A DNA stretch of 64,000 nt from Lachnospiraceae bacterium (GTDB lineage Bacteria; Bacillota; Clostridia; Lachnospirales; Lachnospiraceae): the NCBI GenBank assembly GCA_017635395.1, contig JAGBLN010000042.1, positions 1-64,000 on the forward strand, read 5' to 3'. Both the position numbers and the translations under genes were made by a program. Below are positions 27,597 to 39,183 of the stretch, in pieces. The notes beneath the pieces are model-generated. The model ran no database searches. It was not told the origin of the DNA and was given only the letters and a program-made list of their open reading frames with translations. Numbering within the stretch: the stretch's first letter is position 1; each line of letters starts with the position of its first letter.

Positions 27597-29405
27597 TCAC
27601 AGCTCATCCTGAATAGGCCATATATATGCCGGCCTGTCATCCATAAAATCCTCAAATGCATCTATCTCATCCAATGCCCCTTCTGTACTTCCGAGGTCCG
27701 GATAACGGGCAAAAAACTGGTCATAAAGCGGCTCGTATTCATCAGCGTACCGGTCGATATAATCGTCCACATATTCCTCGGTAAATACATCCAGCGAGTA
27801 ATCCCACAGGCACTGCTTATAGTCAGCCTTGAATTCTTCATTGGTCATAAGCAGTGCAAAAATCCTCACTGCCGGATTATCTGTGTCAGTATTGAGAAGC
27901 TCCTTTTTTTCAATCATATTTTCGCCGGGATTAAGGGCACAGCGGTCCAGATCCTGCAGTACGAAACGCCAGCGGCCGTCACCGTAACCATCATCCGTAA
28001 CGGTCTTGCTGCGCCACAGGGACCAGTTAGTTGCCGGCCAGTCCTGGTTATCCAGCCAGACCTCTAGAGCAAAATACTGCATTACATTCTCCGGGTCCAC
28101 TACCTCGCAGAACGTCTCATAATCACCCTTGTCACTAAGGTCATCAAACCCGTCCATGAAAGCATTCAGCTCATCGATGTAATACATTTCATCATAGCCT
28201 TCCGGCACCTCTCCTTCGTCCAGCCTGCAGTCTCCGGTTCCGTAGGATTTATACAGTACTGCGTCATCCTTTGCGAGCCCGCACACATCCTCGAAGTACT
28301 TTTCAGTATAGTCTTCCGTCAGGATATACAGCCCCCAGTATTCTCCGTTCAGATATACGATGCAGGGCCTGGTCTGCTGGGTCGGAAGTCCGCTGGCCTC
28401 TGCCGACATGTCCTGCAGCATAGCGTCACCGAATTTTGCCTGCTCCGTAAATCCTTCCGAGCACCCGCTTCTTAACACCAAGTGCTTGAAGGAATCAGCC
28501 TTATATTCCTCACCAAAGAAGGGATAATTAAATTTCTTTGTTCCATATTCTTCCCTTGCATAGAGCCTGAAACTCTTCTGCAGCATTGCCCGGGAATAGT
28601 TGCCCTGTATCCTTATGCCGCAGTCCTGGGAAAGAAGTTCCTTCACATAACCGTTGGCCGACACCGAAAGCGCATCCATGCGTACTGTACGTTCCCATTC
28701 GCGTCCTTTTCCTCTGTAGTTTGCATCAGCCCAGGGAAGGCTTATGCTGTCATCGTCTTCCAGCAGTTCCTGTGCCAGCTTATCGTCAAAAGCCTTTCCG
28801 GCCACATATATTCCGGTTTCGTAATCAAAGAAATCATTATAGTCTGCCTGAATGCTTATGACTATCATGTCCCTGTCAGACGCTAAGCAGCTGTCCGTAA
28901 GCCCCTCAATATGCATTGTCATATTTCCGGCAAAATACACAGCGCTGACCTCGTCAGACCATGTACCGCCGATCTTCCTGAAGGCTGCCCTTACGACAGT
29001 GCATTTGTCCACGTCACTATCCTTCGGAACAGTCACATCACCTGTCACCTTATCGTCCCCTTCCTTTACCTTGCCCAGACAGGGAGAAATAAGCAGCGGG
29101 TCGATTGCAGAGAGAACATTAGGATCCTTGCTCCTGTCCTTTATTTCTATAGGTTCTTTTTTCTTATACTTTACTGCCGTTTCAGATGTTCTGGGATCAC
29201 TGCCGTCTGTGGTATACCAGATGCTTCCCCAGAAAGACTCGTCCGTAAGGGCAATAGTAGTCCCCTCAGCATAAGCACCGGAAGACGCAGAAAACACAGG
29301 CGCCGGCGGCAGCTCGCCTTCGTCACCGCAGGCAGTGAAAGCCACAGGAATAATAAGGGCCATACACATAACAGCTATATACATTATCTTCTTTTTAAAT
29401 TTCAT
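27597..29405 (-). CDS. CotH-family kinase lipoprotein
   Basis: 602 residues. Signal peptide with lipobox VAFTAC (Cys 26). A chitobiase-type beta domain (about 35-165) carries the landmark WYTTDGSDPRTSETAVKY. The CotH kinase domain follows (about 175-600): CGIRIQGNYSRAMLQKSFRL, LRSGCSEG, CIVYLNGEYWGLYILTEDY, VWLDNQDWPATNWSLWR and the metal-binding-type DLD in FVLQDLDRC. CotH proteins are atypical kinases that phosphorylate surface proteins in spore formers. Here the lipoprotein anchor puts the kinase outside the cell. It is 20 bases downstream of the YidC-transferase-sulfatase fusion and pairs with the second CotH gene at 33.5 kb. GAGGAG lies 6 bases before the ATG. Confidence 0.9.
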   Translation of the reverse strand: MKFKKKIMYIAVMCMALIIPVAFTACGDEGELPPAPVFSASSGAYAEGTTIALTDESFWGSIWYTTDGSDPRTSETAVKYKKKEPIEIKDRSKDPNVLSAIDPLLISPCLGKVKEGDDKVTGDVTVPKDSDVDKCTVVRAAFRKIGGTWSDEVSAVYFAGNMTMHIEGLTDSCLASDRDMIVISIQADYNDFFDYETGIYVAGKAFDDKLAQELLEDDDSISLPWADANYRGKGREWERTVRMDALSVSANGYVKELLSQDCGIRIQGNYSRAMLQKSFRLYAREEYGTKKFNYPFFGEEYKADSFKHLVLRSGCSEGFTEQAKFGDAMLQDMSAEASGLPTQQTRPCIVYLNGEYWGLYILTEDYTEKYFEDVCGLAKDDAVLYKSYGTGDCRLDEGEVPEGYDEMYYIDELNAFMDGFDDLSDKGDYETFCEVVDPENVMQYFALEVWLDNQDWPATNWSLWRSKTVTDDGYGDGRWRFVLQDLDRCALNPGENMIEKKELLNTDTDNPAVRIFALLMTNEEFKADYKQCLWDYSLDVFTEEYVDDYIDRYADEYEPLYDQFFARYPDLGSTEGALDEIDAFEDFMDDRPAYIWPIQDEL

Positions 29406-29425
29406 GCTATGCTCCTCAGATCATA

Positions 29426-32400
29426 CTAATCCCAGTCCTCAGTGGCCTGGATCCTCGTAAGTTCATTGTTTACCACCATCTCCCTCAGTGTATCACGGTT
29501 TCCGTCATAGGTGTATACATCGAAACCTGCATGGGGATATGCCGAGCTCCTCACTCTGCTTTCACCGGGGACATGATCGAAAATGGATGTACCGAAAGAA
29601 CTGTAGTCCTCGCCAATCACGCTCAGTACGGTAGGAATAAAGTCCTCACTGCTTATGGGCGCAGCATTAACTGTCATGCTGTCCTGGGTCTGGCCGGCCG
29701 GCTTGATCAGGTAGATAGGCTGCAGGTCAAGGGAGTCGATGTACTGGCCATGGTCGGCTGTTATTATTATGGTTGCATCATCATATACGCCAAGTTCTTT
29801 TAGCTGTTCAAAATACTCTGCCAGTATTATATTCAGTCCCTGCTGAACCTGTTCTATGCTTACGCTGTCGTCTTCCACATGGTTTACATGCTCGTCTATT
29901 GTAAGGGGATTATGAATGCCGTTTAAGTGTGTAATGATCAGTGCATTCTGCATGCCTTCATCGATATGCAGGCCATTCTCCATAAGGATATCATAATAGT
30001 CGCCATTATCCGATGTACATGTATCCGTTCCCTCAAAGGTCACCAGGCCGTCAAAGTAAAAACTCTGTACTTCAAGCTTAGGCTTGGCAACATAAGGAGC
30101 ATATTTTAACAGGCTGGTCTTTGTCATAAGTTTGAACATCCTGTCGTAATGGATAACATATGCAACATCATCAAGCTCTGTTATATTATCCACGCTTCCA
30201 AGTAGTACGGAAGGATCCCTGTACACCGCGCGCCCCGAGCCCGTATAGAGATTGTAGGTGTAGCCGTGCTTATGCAAAAGCTCGTAAAATTCACCTGACC
30301 TTCCGTTTTCCCAGGCCTGCTCCTTGTAGTCATTGGCAGTCAGGCTGCAGTCCGGATCCACCAGAGTAAGCATATAAGGTATGGACGGGAAAGTGTAATT
30401 GTACTTGCTGTTGGCATTATTATAATATGTGAAGTCCTTAAATATCTGCTCCGTTTCAGGATGGGCCTCCACCAGATTGTCAAAAGCTCCGTTACTGTAT
30501 CTGTCAATGATCAGGAGTATGACATTGTCTCCATGCGCAAGCGCAAACTCGTCTTCGCCGGAAAGTGCATACATTTTGTCACGGGTAACAGTATACGGAT
30601 TTGTAAACAGGAGGCTGCAGACTGCCACCAGCTGAACCGCTATAAGGAACAGGCTGACGCCTCCGAACAGCTTATCCCTTTTTTTTCTGAGGAAAAATGA
30701 CAGCACGCATATTCCGGCTATCACCGCTATCCATACAATGGTATTGACGATGGTATACCCCCGAAACAGGCTCCAGTCCATCTTGCTTCCGTCAGTCTTT
30801 ATAAGCTGCTTATTCAAAAACATATTCTGTGCATAGCACATTATGCTTACCGCAAAAATAAGCGTATTTAAGACAGTGCGGATCTTTTCAGGGAACAGTG
30901 CAATGACCGCTGCGCCTGCTGCCACACCCAATAGCGATACTGCCAAAAACATCCAGAAGAAATCCTTAGTTCCGAAAAACAGCTCGCTCACATTGCCGGC
31001 ATATATTTCAAGCGGTCCCAGTATGCCTATCATCATTGCCGGAAACAGCAGCAGGATAGCAGGAAGGGCCAGCCGCCCCGGATATCCCTTTATAAAGCCC
31101 TCTTTTGACCGTTCTTCGGATATGCTTCCTGATGATCCGTTATCTTCATTTACTCCGCTGTCTATGACTACGGACTCGTTCTCGTAACGCTTCTCTGTTT
31201 CCAGGAGACTGCGAAGTATATATCTCGTTCCTACTTCCGCACTTTTCCCCACATTATAGAGATACTTATCCCTTACATTACGCAGGGATTCCTTAGAATA
31301 AACTTCCTCAGTCAGAAGCCTGTTTACCCTGTCAGCTATTTCGTCCAGCTTATCAGGAGCCACGGAAATACCCACCTGGTCCCTTGCCTCTATATCAAAG
31401 GGAATCACGTCGATCTCCTTGTAATCGGGATTCATGATCTTCATGGGAGTATTTATGAAAAGCACAGGCTTTAAGGTGGTAAATGCATATTCGTAAGCTA
31501 TGCCCGACCAGTCCGTTATCAGCACATCCGCATAAAACACAGTCTTATTTGATGAGAAATCCAGCTGGAACTCAATACATGGATTCTCTTCATACTTCTT
31601 TGAAAGGTAATTAAGTTTATCTTCAAAATGACGTACATACTGGGGATGAGGACGGACGATCACATGATAATCCCCGCCACCCAGACGGTCCAGAACTTCC
31701 TCTATGCACAGATCCATGATGTTGTCTGTCTGCCAGGAAGGTGCGATAAGTATATCAGGCTTACGATCCGGGCGTGTCTCATCAATTTTATCTTCACCAT
31801 GCGACTCTCCGTAAGCAGCTATCATATTATCGATCAGTGCATAACCGTACTTGACCAGCTTTTTTTTAGGAAGGCCATATGCCTTTTCCATTGCACGCAT
31901 TTCCATGGCCATGCGCTCATTCGTAACAAAAACCGTATCAAAGGCATCCAGCGCATGCTTACGCAAAGTCAGATTTGCACTGGCCACAGCGTGATCCATA
32001 TAGATATACTCTGTATCATCACGTACCATAGAACGCTTTATATGGTATTTCTGCAGATCGGGAGTGGTCAGCACCACCACATCCGCATCCATTTTCATCA
32101 TAAGCACGATCAGCTTATTCTCACCGATGTAGTACACCCTGAATCGTTCATCAGCAAGTTTAAATACATCATCATCAGGATCGCTTGTGATGTAATGTAT
32201 CACCACATCAGAGCCTTCAAGGATTCCCTCTACGACATCCTTAAAATATTTATAGAATCCGTTCTTTTCAGAATAAAACACGACCTGCTTTCCCTCATAC
32301 TCAAGGAAACGCTTATAGTCCGCCTTTTCTTTTTCTATGACTTCCTTTGGCCGCTTATTGTCCTTTTCACTGACCATGACCTGCATATCCGCAAGCTCCC

Positions 32401-33100
32401 TGCGGCTTTCGGACAGCGCCTCATAGTCAATATACTTCTTGGGATCAATAAAGAAATTAAGCAGATACATCTGCACTATGGACAGGAGGTTGCTGACTAC
32501 CCAATAGAGGCCCATTCCCGAAGGAACAAAAGCCCCCAGGTAAAGAGACAGCCCCACGCTTAAGATAAGGGTGATCCACTGGTTTGCCTTGCTCTGCTCT
32601 GACTGAAGGACATTGGAACGGTTCTGGGTAAAGCACATAAGCCAGGCTGATGCCGCTGCGATAACCGGCACACAAAGATATATACCACCGGTCTCATAGG
32701 GGATCCTGCCCAGATCCAGGCCGCAGAAAAACATATCAAGAGCCGGATCCTTAAGATATCCCGCAGGCTGCCTTATTACATCCGCCACGCCCATCAGGAT
32801 TATAAGCTGAGCCACCACCGGCACGATATCAAGCATGGGGTGGTAGTTATTCTTTTTATAAAGGGCGTACTGCTCCTCGGAGATCATGTCCTTGTTTCCG
32901 AAGCACCTTACCTTGATGCGATTAAGCTCCGGATACATCTGCACCATCTTGATGCTGTTTTTCTGCACCAGAACAGAAATCGGCAAAAGAATTACCTTTG
33001 TGACAAGAGTAAAGAGAATAATAGTCGGGCCGTAAAAAGGAAGCATCCGATAGCACAGATACATACACCACCCGAAAAATTGTCCTACAGCGCCCATCAT
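29426..33100 (-). CDS. YidC-like / CDP-glycerol transferase-like / sulfatase fusion protein
   Basis: 1224 residues with three recognisable parts. Residues 1-225 are a YidC/Oxa1-type membrane domain (FYGPTIILFTLVTKVILLP, YPELNRIK, PVVAQLIILMGV, PSGMGLYWVVSNLLSIVQ), lacking a signal peptide; Lys 35 sits where many family members have the groove Arg. Residues about 268-640 match the CDP-glycerol glycerophosphotransferase/TagB-F fold (YIYMDHAVASANLT, YGYALIDNM, ILIAPSWQTDN, IVRPHPQY, LITDWSGIAYEYAF). Several helices (about 678-835) lead to an alkaline-phosphatase-superfamily sulfatase-like domain (NVILLIIDRYSNGA, YTFPSIPYML, IIITADHGQY). This looks like a one-chain machine for making or modifying a surface polymer, perhaps glycerol-phosphate based. 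It overlaps the small membrane-protein gene by 4 bases. Confidence 0.88.
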   Translation of the reverse strand: MMGAVGQFFGWCMYLCYRMLPFYGPTIILFTLVTKVILLPISVLVQKNSIKMVQMYPELNRIKVRCFGNKDMISEEQYALYKKNNYHPMLDIVPVVAQLIILMGVADVIRQPAGYLKDPALDMFFCGLDLGRIPYETGGIYLCVPVIAAASAWLMCFTQNRSNVLQSEQSKANQWITLILSVGLSLYLGAFVPSGMGLYWVVSNLLSIVQMYLLNFFIDPKKYIDYEALSESRRELADMQVMVSEKDNKRPKEVIEKEKADYKRFLEYEGKQVVFYSEKNGFYKYFKDVVEGILEGSDVVIHYITSDPDDDVFKLADERFRVYYIGENKLIVLMMKMDADVVVLTTPDLQKYHIKRSMVRDDTEYIYMDHAVASANLTLRKHALDAFDTVFVTNERMAMEMRAMEKAYGLPKKKLVKYGYALIDNMIAAYGESHGEDKIDETRPDRKPDILIAPSWQTDNIMDLCIEEVLDRLGGGDYHVIVRPHPQYVRHFEDKLNYLSKKYEENPCIEFQLDFSSNKTVFYADVLITDWSGIAYEYAFTTLKPVLFINTPMKIMNPDYKEIDVIPFDIEARDQVGISVAPDKLDEIADRVNRLLTEEVYSKESLRNVRDKYLYNVGKSAEVGTRYILRSLLETEKRYENESVVIDSGVNEDNGSSGSISEERSKEGFIKGYPGRLALPAILLLFPAMMIGILGPLEIYAGNVSELFFGTKDFFWMFLAVSLLGVAAGAAVIALFPEKIRTVLNTLIFAVSIMCYAQNMFLNKQLIKTDGSKMDWSLFRGYTIVNTIVWIAVIAGICVLSFFLRKKRDKLFGGVSLFLIAVQLVAVCSLLFTNPYTVTRDKMYALSGEDEFALAHGDNVILLIIDRYSNGAFDNLVEAHPETEQIFKDFTYYNNANSKYNYTFPSIPYMLTLVDPDCSLTANDYKEQAWENGRSGEFYELLHKHGYTYNLYTGSGRAVYRDPSVLLGSVDNITELDDVAYVIHYDRMFKLMTKTSLLKYAPYVAKPKLEVQSFYFDGLVTFEGTDTCTSDNGDYYDILMENGLHIDEGMQNALIITHLNGIHNPLTIDEHVNHVEDDSVSIEQVQQGLNIILAEYFEQLKELGVYDDATIIITADHGQYIDSLDLQPIYLIKPAGQTQDSMTVNAAPISSEDFIPTVLSVIGEDYSSFGTSIFDHVPGESRVRSSAYPHAGFDVYTYDGNRDTLREMVVNNELTRIQATEDWD

Positions 33101-33408
33101 GGATAAAGATCCCCGTCTGACGGTCCGTCCTCAAGCAGCTTTGTCAGGTGTATTTTCCGGCGGTTTTTCCTGCCCTTCCCTTTGTTGAAGAAACTTCCAA
33201 TCTTATGGCGGAAAACTGTAAACATGGCTCCGGCAGCGATTGCTACTGCTGCCACGGCCTGTATCATATATGTTACTGCACTGGGATCAATATATGCATT
33301 GGCGTAACATGTGAAAACAAAAAAAAAGCAGACAAAGAAATACGTACTGCCGGCCAGATAGAAAATTACATCCTTTATTTTGCCATGCCCTGTCTTTTTA
33401 TAATCCAT
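33097..33408 (-). CDS. small membrane protein partner of the YidC fusion
   Basis: 103 residues with two membrane helices (about 13-35 and 45-65), the second within YIDPSAVTYMIQAVAAVAIA, and a strongly basic cytoplasmic tail (FFNKGKGRKNRRKIHLTK). I have the impression that short proteins with YIDPS...TY.IQ.V.G recur beside sulfatase and polymer genes in Clostridia, but I cannot verify this. Its stop overlaps the start of the fusion gene (ATGA), indicating tight co-expression. No clear ribosome binding site precedes its ATG, so its own start signal is weak. Confidence 0.75.
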   Translation of the reverse strand: MDYKKTGHGKIKDVIFYLAGSTYFFVCFFFVFTCYANAYIDPSAVTYMIQAVAAVAIAAGAMFTVFRHKIGSFFNKGKGRKNRRKIHLTKLLEDGPSDGDLYP

Positions 33409-33432
33409 AACAATCTAAAACATTTTCCTAAT

Positions 33433-33449
33433 GCGCCGATTTCCGGCGC
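33433..33449 (-). terminator. GC-rich hairpin after the second CotH gene
   Basis: GCGCCG, five-base loop, CGGCGC. The following T run is poor, so termination is uncertain; it may instead be a leader structure for the small membrane-protein gene. Confidence 0.35.
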
Positions 33450-33478
33450 CATCAGGATCGTTCATTCATATACCCATC

Positions 33479-35416
33479 CTACAGTTCATCCTGCATTGGC
33501 CAGATATACACCGGCCTGTCAGACATGAACTGCCTGAGCTTTGCAAAATGTTCCCTTGCCATATCAACACTTCCCTCCGAAGGATAACGCTGATAGTGCT
33601 GCTCCAGCAGGTCATCACACATAAGATGCTCATATTTGGAGAAATATGTATCCACATTTTCCTCACTGAAAGTATCCGCAGACAGATCGAGCAGCTTTTC
33701 CTTGTACCTCTGCTTGAACCCTTCGTTAGTCATCAGATAAGCAAATACCCTGACAGCTATGTAGGGAGTATCCTTTGCCAACAGGCCTTCCTCTCGCTGT
33801 GTAAATGAATCCTTTATGGTATTCCTGCCTGCCTCTCCGTCAAAGCTGCCACACTGGTCAAGATCATTTAAAGCCATACGCCATCTGGTATCACCGTAAC
33901 TGTCATTTTCTTTTTCTATGGTACGCCACATGATCCAGTTACCGTCCGGCCAGTCCACATTATTGAGCCATACTTCCGCCGCAAAGTAATCCAGGAATGA
34001 ATCCGGATCCACCAGCTTGCAGAATTCCTCATAGTCAGAGTCATCCTCAAGACTGTCAACAGTCTCAAAGAAATGCATCAGATCCCTGTAGTAATACAGC
34101 TGGTCGGTGATATTCTCAGGCAGTCTTCCGCTGTCCAGCGTAGGGTCATCACCGTCTATCATCTTGTATACCACCACATTGTCCTTCTTGAGTCCATGCA
34201 ATTCTTCAAAATACTGGGTATTATAATCAGCAGTAAGCATATATACTCCCCAGTACTCACCGTTCAGGTAGATCACGCAGGGACAGGCTTTCTGGAAATC
34301 CGTATCGATCTTGCCACTGTCAGAGAGCATTTCCTGGAGCATGGCATCCTCACACTTTGCCATGTACGCAGGACCATTAAAGCACGAACGGAGTATCATA
34401 GTATCAAAGCAGTCAACACTTTCACCTTTGTCATTCTTTAACTCATCACCCCAGTAAGGGAAATTGAAATCAGCCGTGCCATAGTCCATGCGGGCATACA
34501 GACGGAAACTCTTCTGCAGTAAAGACCTGCTGGCATGCCCCTGAATCCTAAGTCCGCAGTTCTGGTTAGTAACTTCAGTTATTTTTCCGTCTGCAGAACA
34601 TGAAAGTATATTGAGCGCAGCGCGTTTCTCCCACTCTATGCCGCGCATGTTATAGTTAGCCGGCGTCCAAGGGTCAACATGCGCAAGCACTTCTTCCTGT
34701 GAAAGGCCATTATCCTCAAAAACCTTCACAGCCGAGTCATACTGCACTCCTTTTACATATATGCCAGTATGATGGTCAAAAAGGTCATTTTCATCCATCT
34801 GAATATTTACGATATAGAAATTCCAGCCGTCAGCAGCGCTCTGTACCGCACCTGCCACATGACCGGAAACATCGCCAATGAAATAGCAGGCCTGGTTTTC
34901 ATTAAACACCTCACCCTTATCCGTAACACAGACCGCCCTTATGGCAAAGCATTTATCAACATCGTCATTTCCAGGAAGTTCAGCGGTATTAACAAAACTG
35001 CCATCGGCAACAGCCATATGGTCTATGGTGATCAGAGCGGGATCAATTACGGACAGCTTATTTTCTGTCCCCCTCATATCCTTTACGGTAAGCGGTGCGT
35101 CATAAAGTATCCTGGTAGAACTGACTGCCGGATCACTGCCGTCCGTTGTGTAGTATATGCTCACCCCGGCCGCATTGCTTATGACATCCGGATTCATGCT
35201 CAGCTCAAGCTCGAATTCATTGTCATAAAAGCCTGAAGGTTCAGAAAAGACCACGCTCTTGTCCGCAAGAAGTTCAGCCTTGGTGCGGCCGTTTATATCC
35301 TTTAAGGGGTCAGCAACTCCGCCTTCACAGGCAGTAAGGAAAAAAGCAAGCATGAGAACCATGACGCCTATGCCTTTTATGAAATTGTGGGCATTACTTT
35401 TTTTAAGCATTAACAT
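33479..35416 (-). CDS. CotH-family kinase lipoprotein (second copy)
   Basis: 645 residues. Signal peptide with lipobox FFLTAC (Cys 30), a chitobiase-type beta domain (about 50-180) with IYYTTDGSDPAVSSTRILYD, and the CotH kinase domain (about 195-640): CGLRIQGHASRSLLQKSFRL, LRSCFNGPA, CVIYLNGEYWGVYMLTADYN, VWLNNVDWPDGNWIMWR and the catalytic-type DLD in MALNDLDQCGSF. It is clearly paralogous to the copy at 27.6 kb, and both end in ...RPAYIWPIQDEL-like sequences. AAGGAAG lies 5 bases before ATG 35416. The two copies bracket the YidC fusion, suggesting that they act on the same surface structure or on each other. Confidence 0.9.
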   Translation of the reverse strand: MLMLKKSNAHNFIKGIGVMVLMLAFFLTACEGGVADPLKDINGRTKAELLADKSVVFSEPSGFYDNEFELELSMNPDVISNAAGVSIYYTTDGSDPAVSSTRILYDAPLTVKDMRGTENKLSVIDPALITIDHMAVADGSFVNTAELPGNDDVDKCFAIRAVCVTDKGEVFNENQACYFIGDVSGHVAGAVQSAADGWNFYIVNIQMDENDLFDHHTGIYVKGVQYDSAVKVFEDNGLSQEEVLAHVDPWTPANYNMRGIEWEKRAALNILSCSADGKITEVTNQNCGLRIQGHASRSLLQKSFRLYARMDYGTADFNFPYWGDELKNDKGESVDCFDTMILRSCFNGPAYMAKCEDAMLQEMLSDSGKIDTDFQKACPCVIYLNGEYWGVYMLTADYNTQYFEELHGLKKDNVVVYKMIDGDDPTLDSGRLPENITDQLYYYRDLMHFFETVDSLEDDSDYEEFCKLVDPDSFLDYFAAEVWLNNVDWPDGNWIMWRTIEKENDSYGDTRWRMALNDLDQCGSFDGEAGRNTIKDSFTQREEGLLAKDTPYIAVRVFAYLMTNEGFKQRYKEKLLDLSADTFSEENVDTYFSKYEHLMCDDLLEQHYQRYPSEGSVDMAREHFAKLRQFMSDRPVYIWPMQDEL

Positions 35417-35476
35417 TGGTCTTCCTTAAACAGATATGCGCATCCGTACTCTTGCTACCCTCGACGGCTTATCGCA

Positions 35477-35511
35477 TAAAAAAGTCACAGCGTCCCGAGG
35501 GCCGCCGTGAC
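35477..35511 (-). terminator. intrinsic terminator of guaB
   Basis: Minus-strand GTCACGGCG/CGCTGTGAC stem (one G-U pair), 9-base loop, then six T residues. It lies 15 bases after the guaB stop. Confidence 0.88.
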
Positions 35512-35525
35512 TGATAAATCATTAC

Positions 35526-37521
<1,996 letters not shown>

Positions 37522-37522
<1 letters not shown>

Positions 37523-39122
37523 TATTTTCTGTCCCACTTATCTGATAGTGAATTGATCTGGTCGGCAAACTTCGCCATATCCTTATTCGAAAGTCCCTCG
37601 TTTTTATAAATAACAGCCATAAGCCTCTGGCCCGCTGCAATAAGCCTTGCAAATACCTCGGAGATACGTGCAGCCTTCTTCTTGACGGGAATAGGCTTGC
37701 CTTCATAGATGAACTCGCCGGTTATCATATTGAAGACCGTACCGCTGTAAGGTGCATATGCATCATACCCGTACTCGCTCTTTAAGCACTCCGTGAAAAG
37801 CTTGGCTGAGTCATCATCGCCATGCACCACGAATACTTTCTGGGGCTTTTCACCGATATTCTGAAGCCACTCAAGAAGGCCGTTCTTGTCAGCGTGTCCG
37901 CTCATTCCGGCAAGAGTCCTTACATCAGCCCTGACCTCGATTTCTTCACCAAAGAGCTTAACTTCTTTTTTACCGTCTACAAGGATGCGTCCCAAAGTAC
38001 CCACAGCCTGGTATCCTACGAAAAGGATTGTACTCTCAGGCCTCCACAGGTTGTGCTTCAGATGGTGCCTGATACGGCCCGCATCACACATTCCCGATGC
38101 GGAAAGAATGACCTTGGGTTCATTCTCGAAGTTGATCATCTTTGACTCTTCACTGGTGATGCTCAAATGAAGGTTCGTAAAAGTGATCGGATTTATTCCC
38201 TTGTGAACAAGCTCAAGAGCTTCATCCGAGAAGCAGTTCTCTATGTTTCTATGGAAAACCTCCGTAGCTTCAACCGCCAGCGGACTGTCCACATATACCG
38301 GGAAATCCGGAAACTCCGGAACAAGCTTTCTTTCCTTTATCTCACGTATGTAATAAAGCAGCTCCTGGGTACGTCCTACCGCAAAGGAAGGAATTACCAC
38401 ATTACCGCCCTTGAAAGGGTTTCGGAAATAATAGCTGCAAGCTCTCCCACATAGTCAGGCTTCTCTGTATTATGAAGCCTTGCGCCGTATGTGGATTCCA
38501 TGATGACATAGTCAGCTCCTTCCACATACTGGGGATCCCTTATAAGGGTACTCTTCTTATTTCCTATATCGCCGGAAAATACTAACTTCTTGGTAACTCC
38601 GGATTCAGTGATCCATATCTCAATACTTGCTGAGCCAAGCAAATGTCCCACATCAGTGAAGCGGAACTTTATGCCGTCACAGAGCTCTTCTATCTCATCA
38701 TAGGGGAAAGGCACCAGATGCCTGATGGCACCGTCTGCATCCTCCATGGTATAAAGCGGTTCCAATACAGAATTATTTGCAGATCTCTGTGCCTTCCTGT
38801 TACGCCACTCAGCTTCCTGCATCTGTATGTGTGCAGAATCCCTGAGCATTATGCTGCACAGATCTGCTGTTGCCTCCGTAGCCATTATCTGGCCCCTGAA
38901 ACCTCTTGCATAGATCAAAGGCAAAAGTCCCGAGTGGTCGATATGAGCGTGGGAAAGCAGCACATAGTCGATCAAGCCTTCCTCAAAGGGCAGCTCCGCG
39001 TTCTCAAACACGTTCGTGCCCTGCTCCATACCACAGTCCAGAAGTATCTTCTTGCCGCAGGCCTCCAGTACATGGCAACTGCCGGTAACCTCATGATCCG
39101 CTCCGATAAATGTAAGCTTCAT
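37522..39122 (-). pseudogene. frameshifted MBL-fold beta-CASP hydrolase
   Basis: Two consecutive frames make one protein of about 535 residues. The first (from ATG 39122, CGGAGGG site) has the metallo-beta-lactamase core: FIGADHEVTGSCHVLE, LSHAHIDHSG, SGDIGNKK, then ends ETLSRAVMW and a stop at 38394. The second continues NVVIPSFAVGRTQELLYYIR, the beta-CASP domain, then SASGMCDAGRIRHHL, GMSGHADKNGL and VVHGDDDSA, ending at 37522. Adding one base in TTTCAAGGGCGG (near 38408-38416) restores ETLSKGGNVVIPS. Members of this group are RNA-processing or RNA-degrading nucleases (CPSF/RNase J relatives). Everything else is intact, so this is either a recent mutation, a sequencing error in a short run, or a split gene. 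Confidence 0.85.
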
Positions 39123-39183
39123 AACCGTAACCCTCCGTTTTCATACAAGGCGCATCCACGCCCGCCGTCTCAACTTACTATCA

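Noticed and set aside
31628-32563. 311-codon plus-strand ORF
   Set aside because: It is antisense to the transferase part of the YidC fusion, has no ribosome binding site and no recognisable domain; the minus-strand frame is clearly coding.
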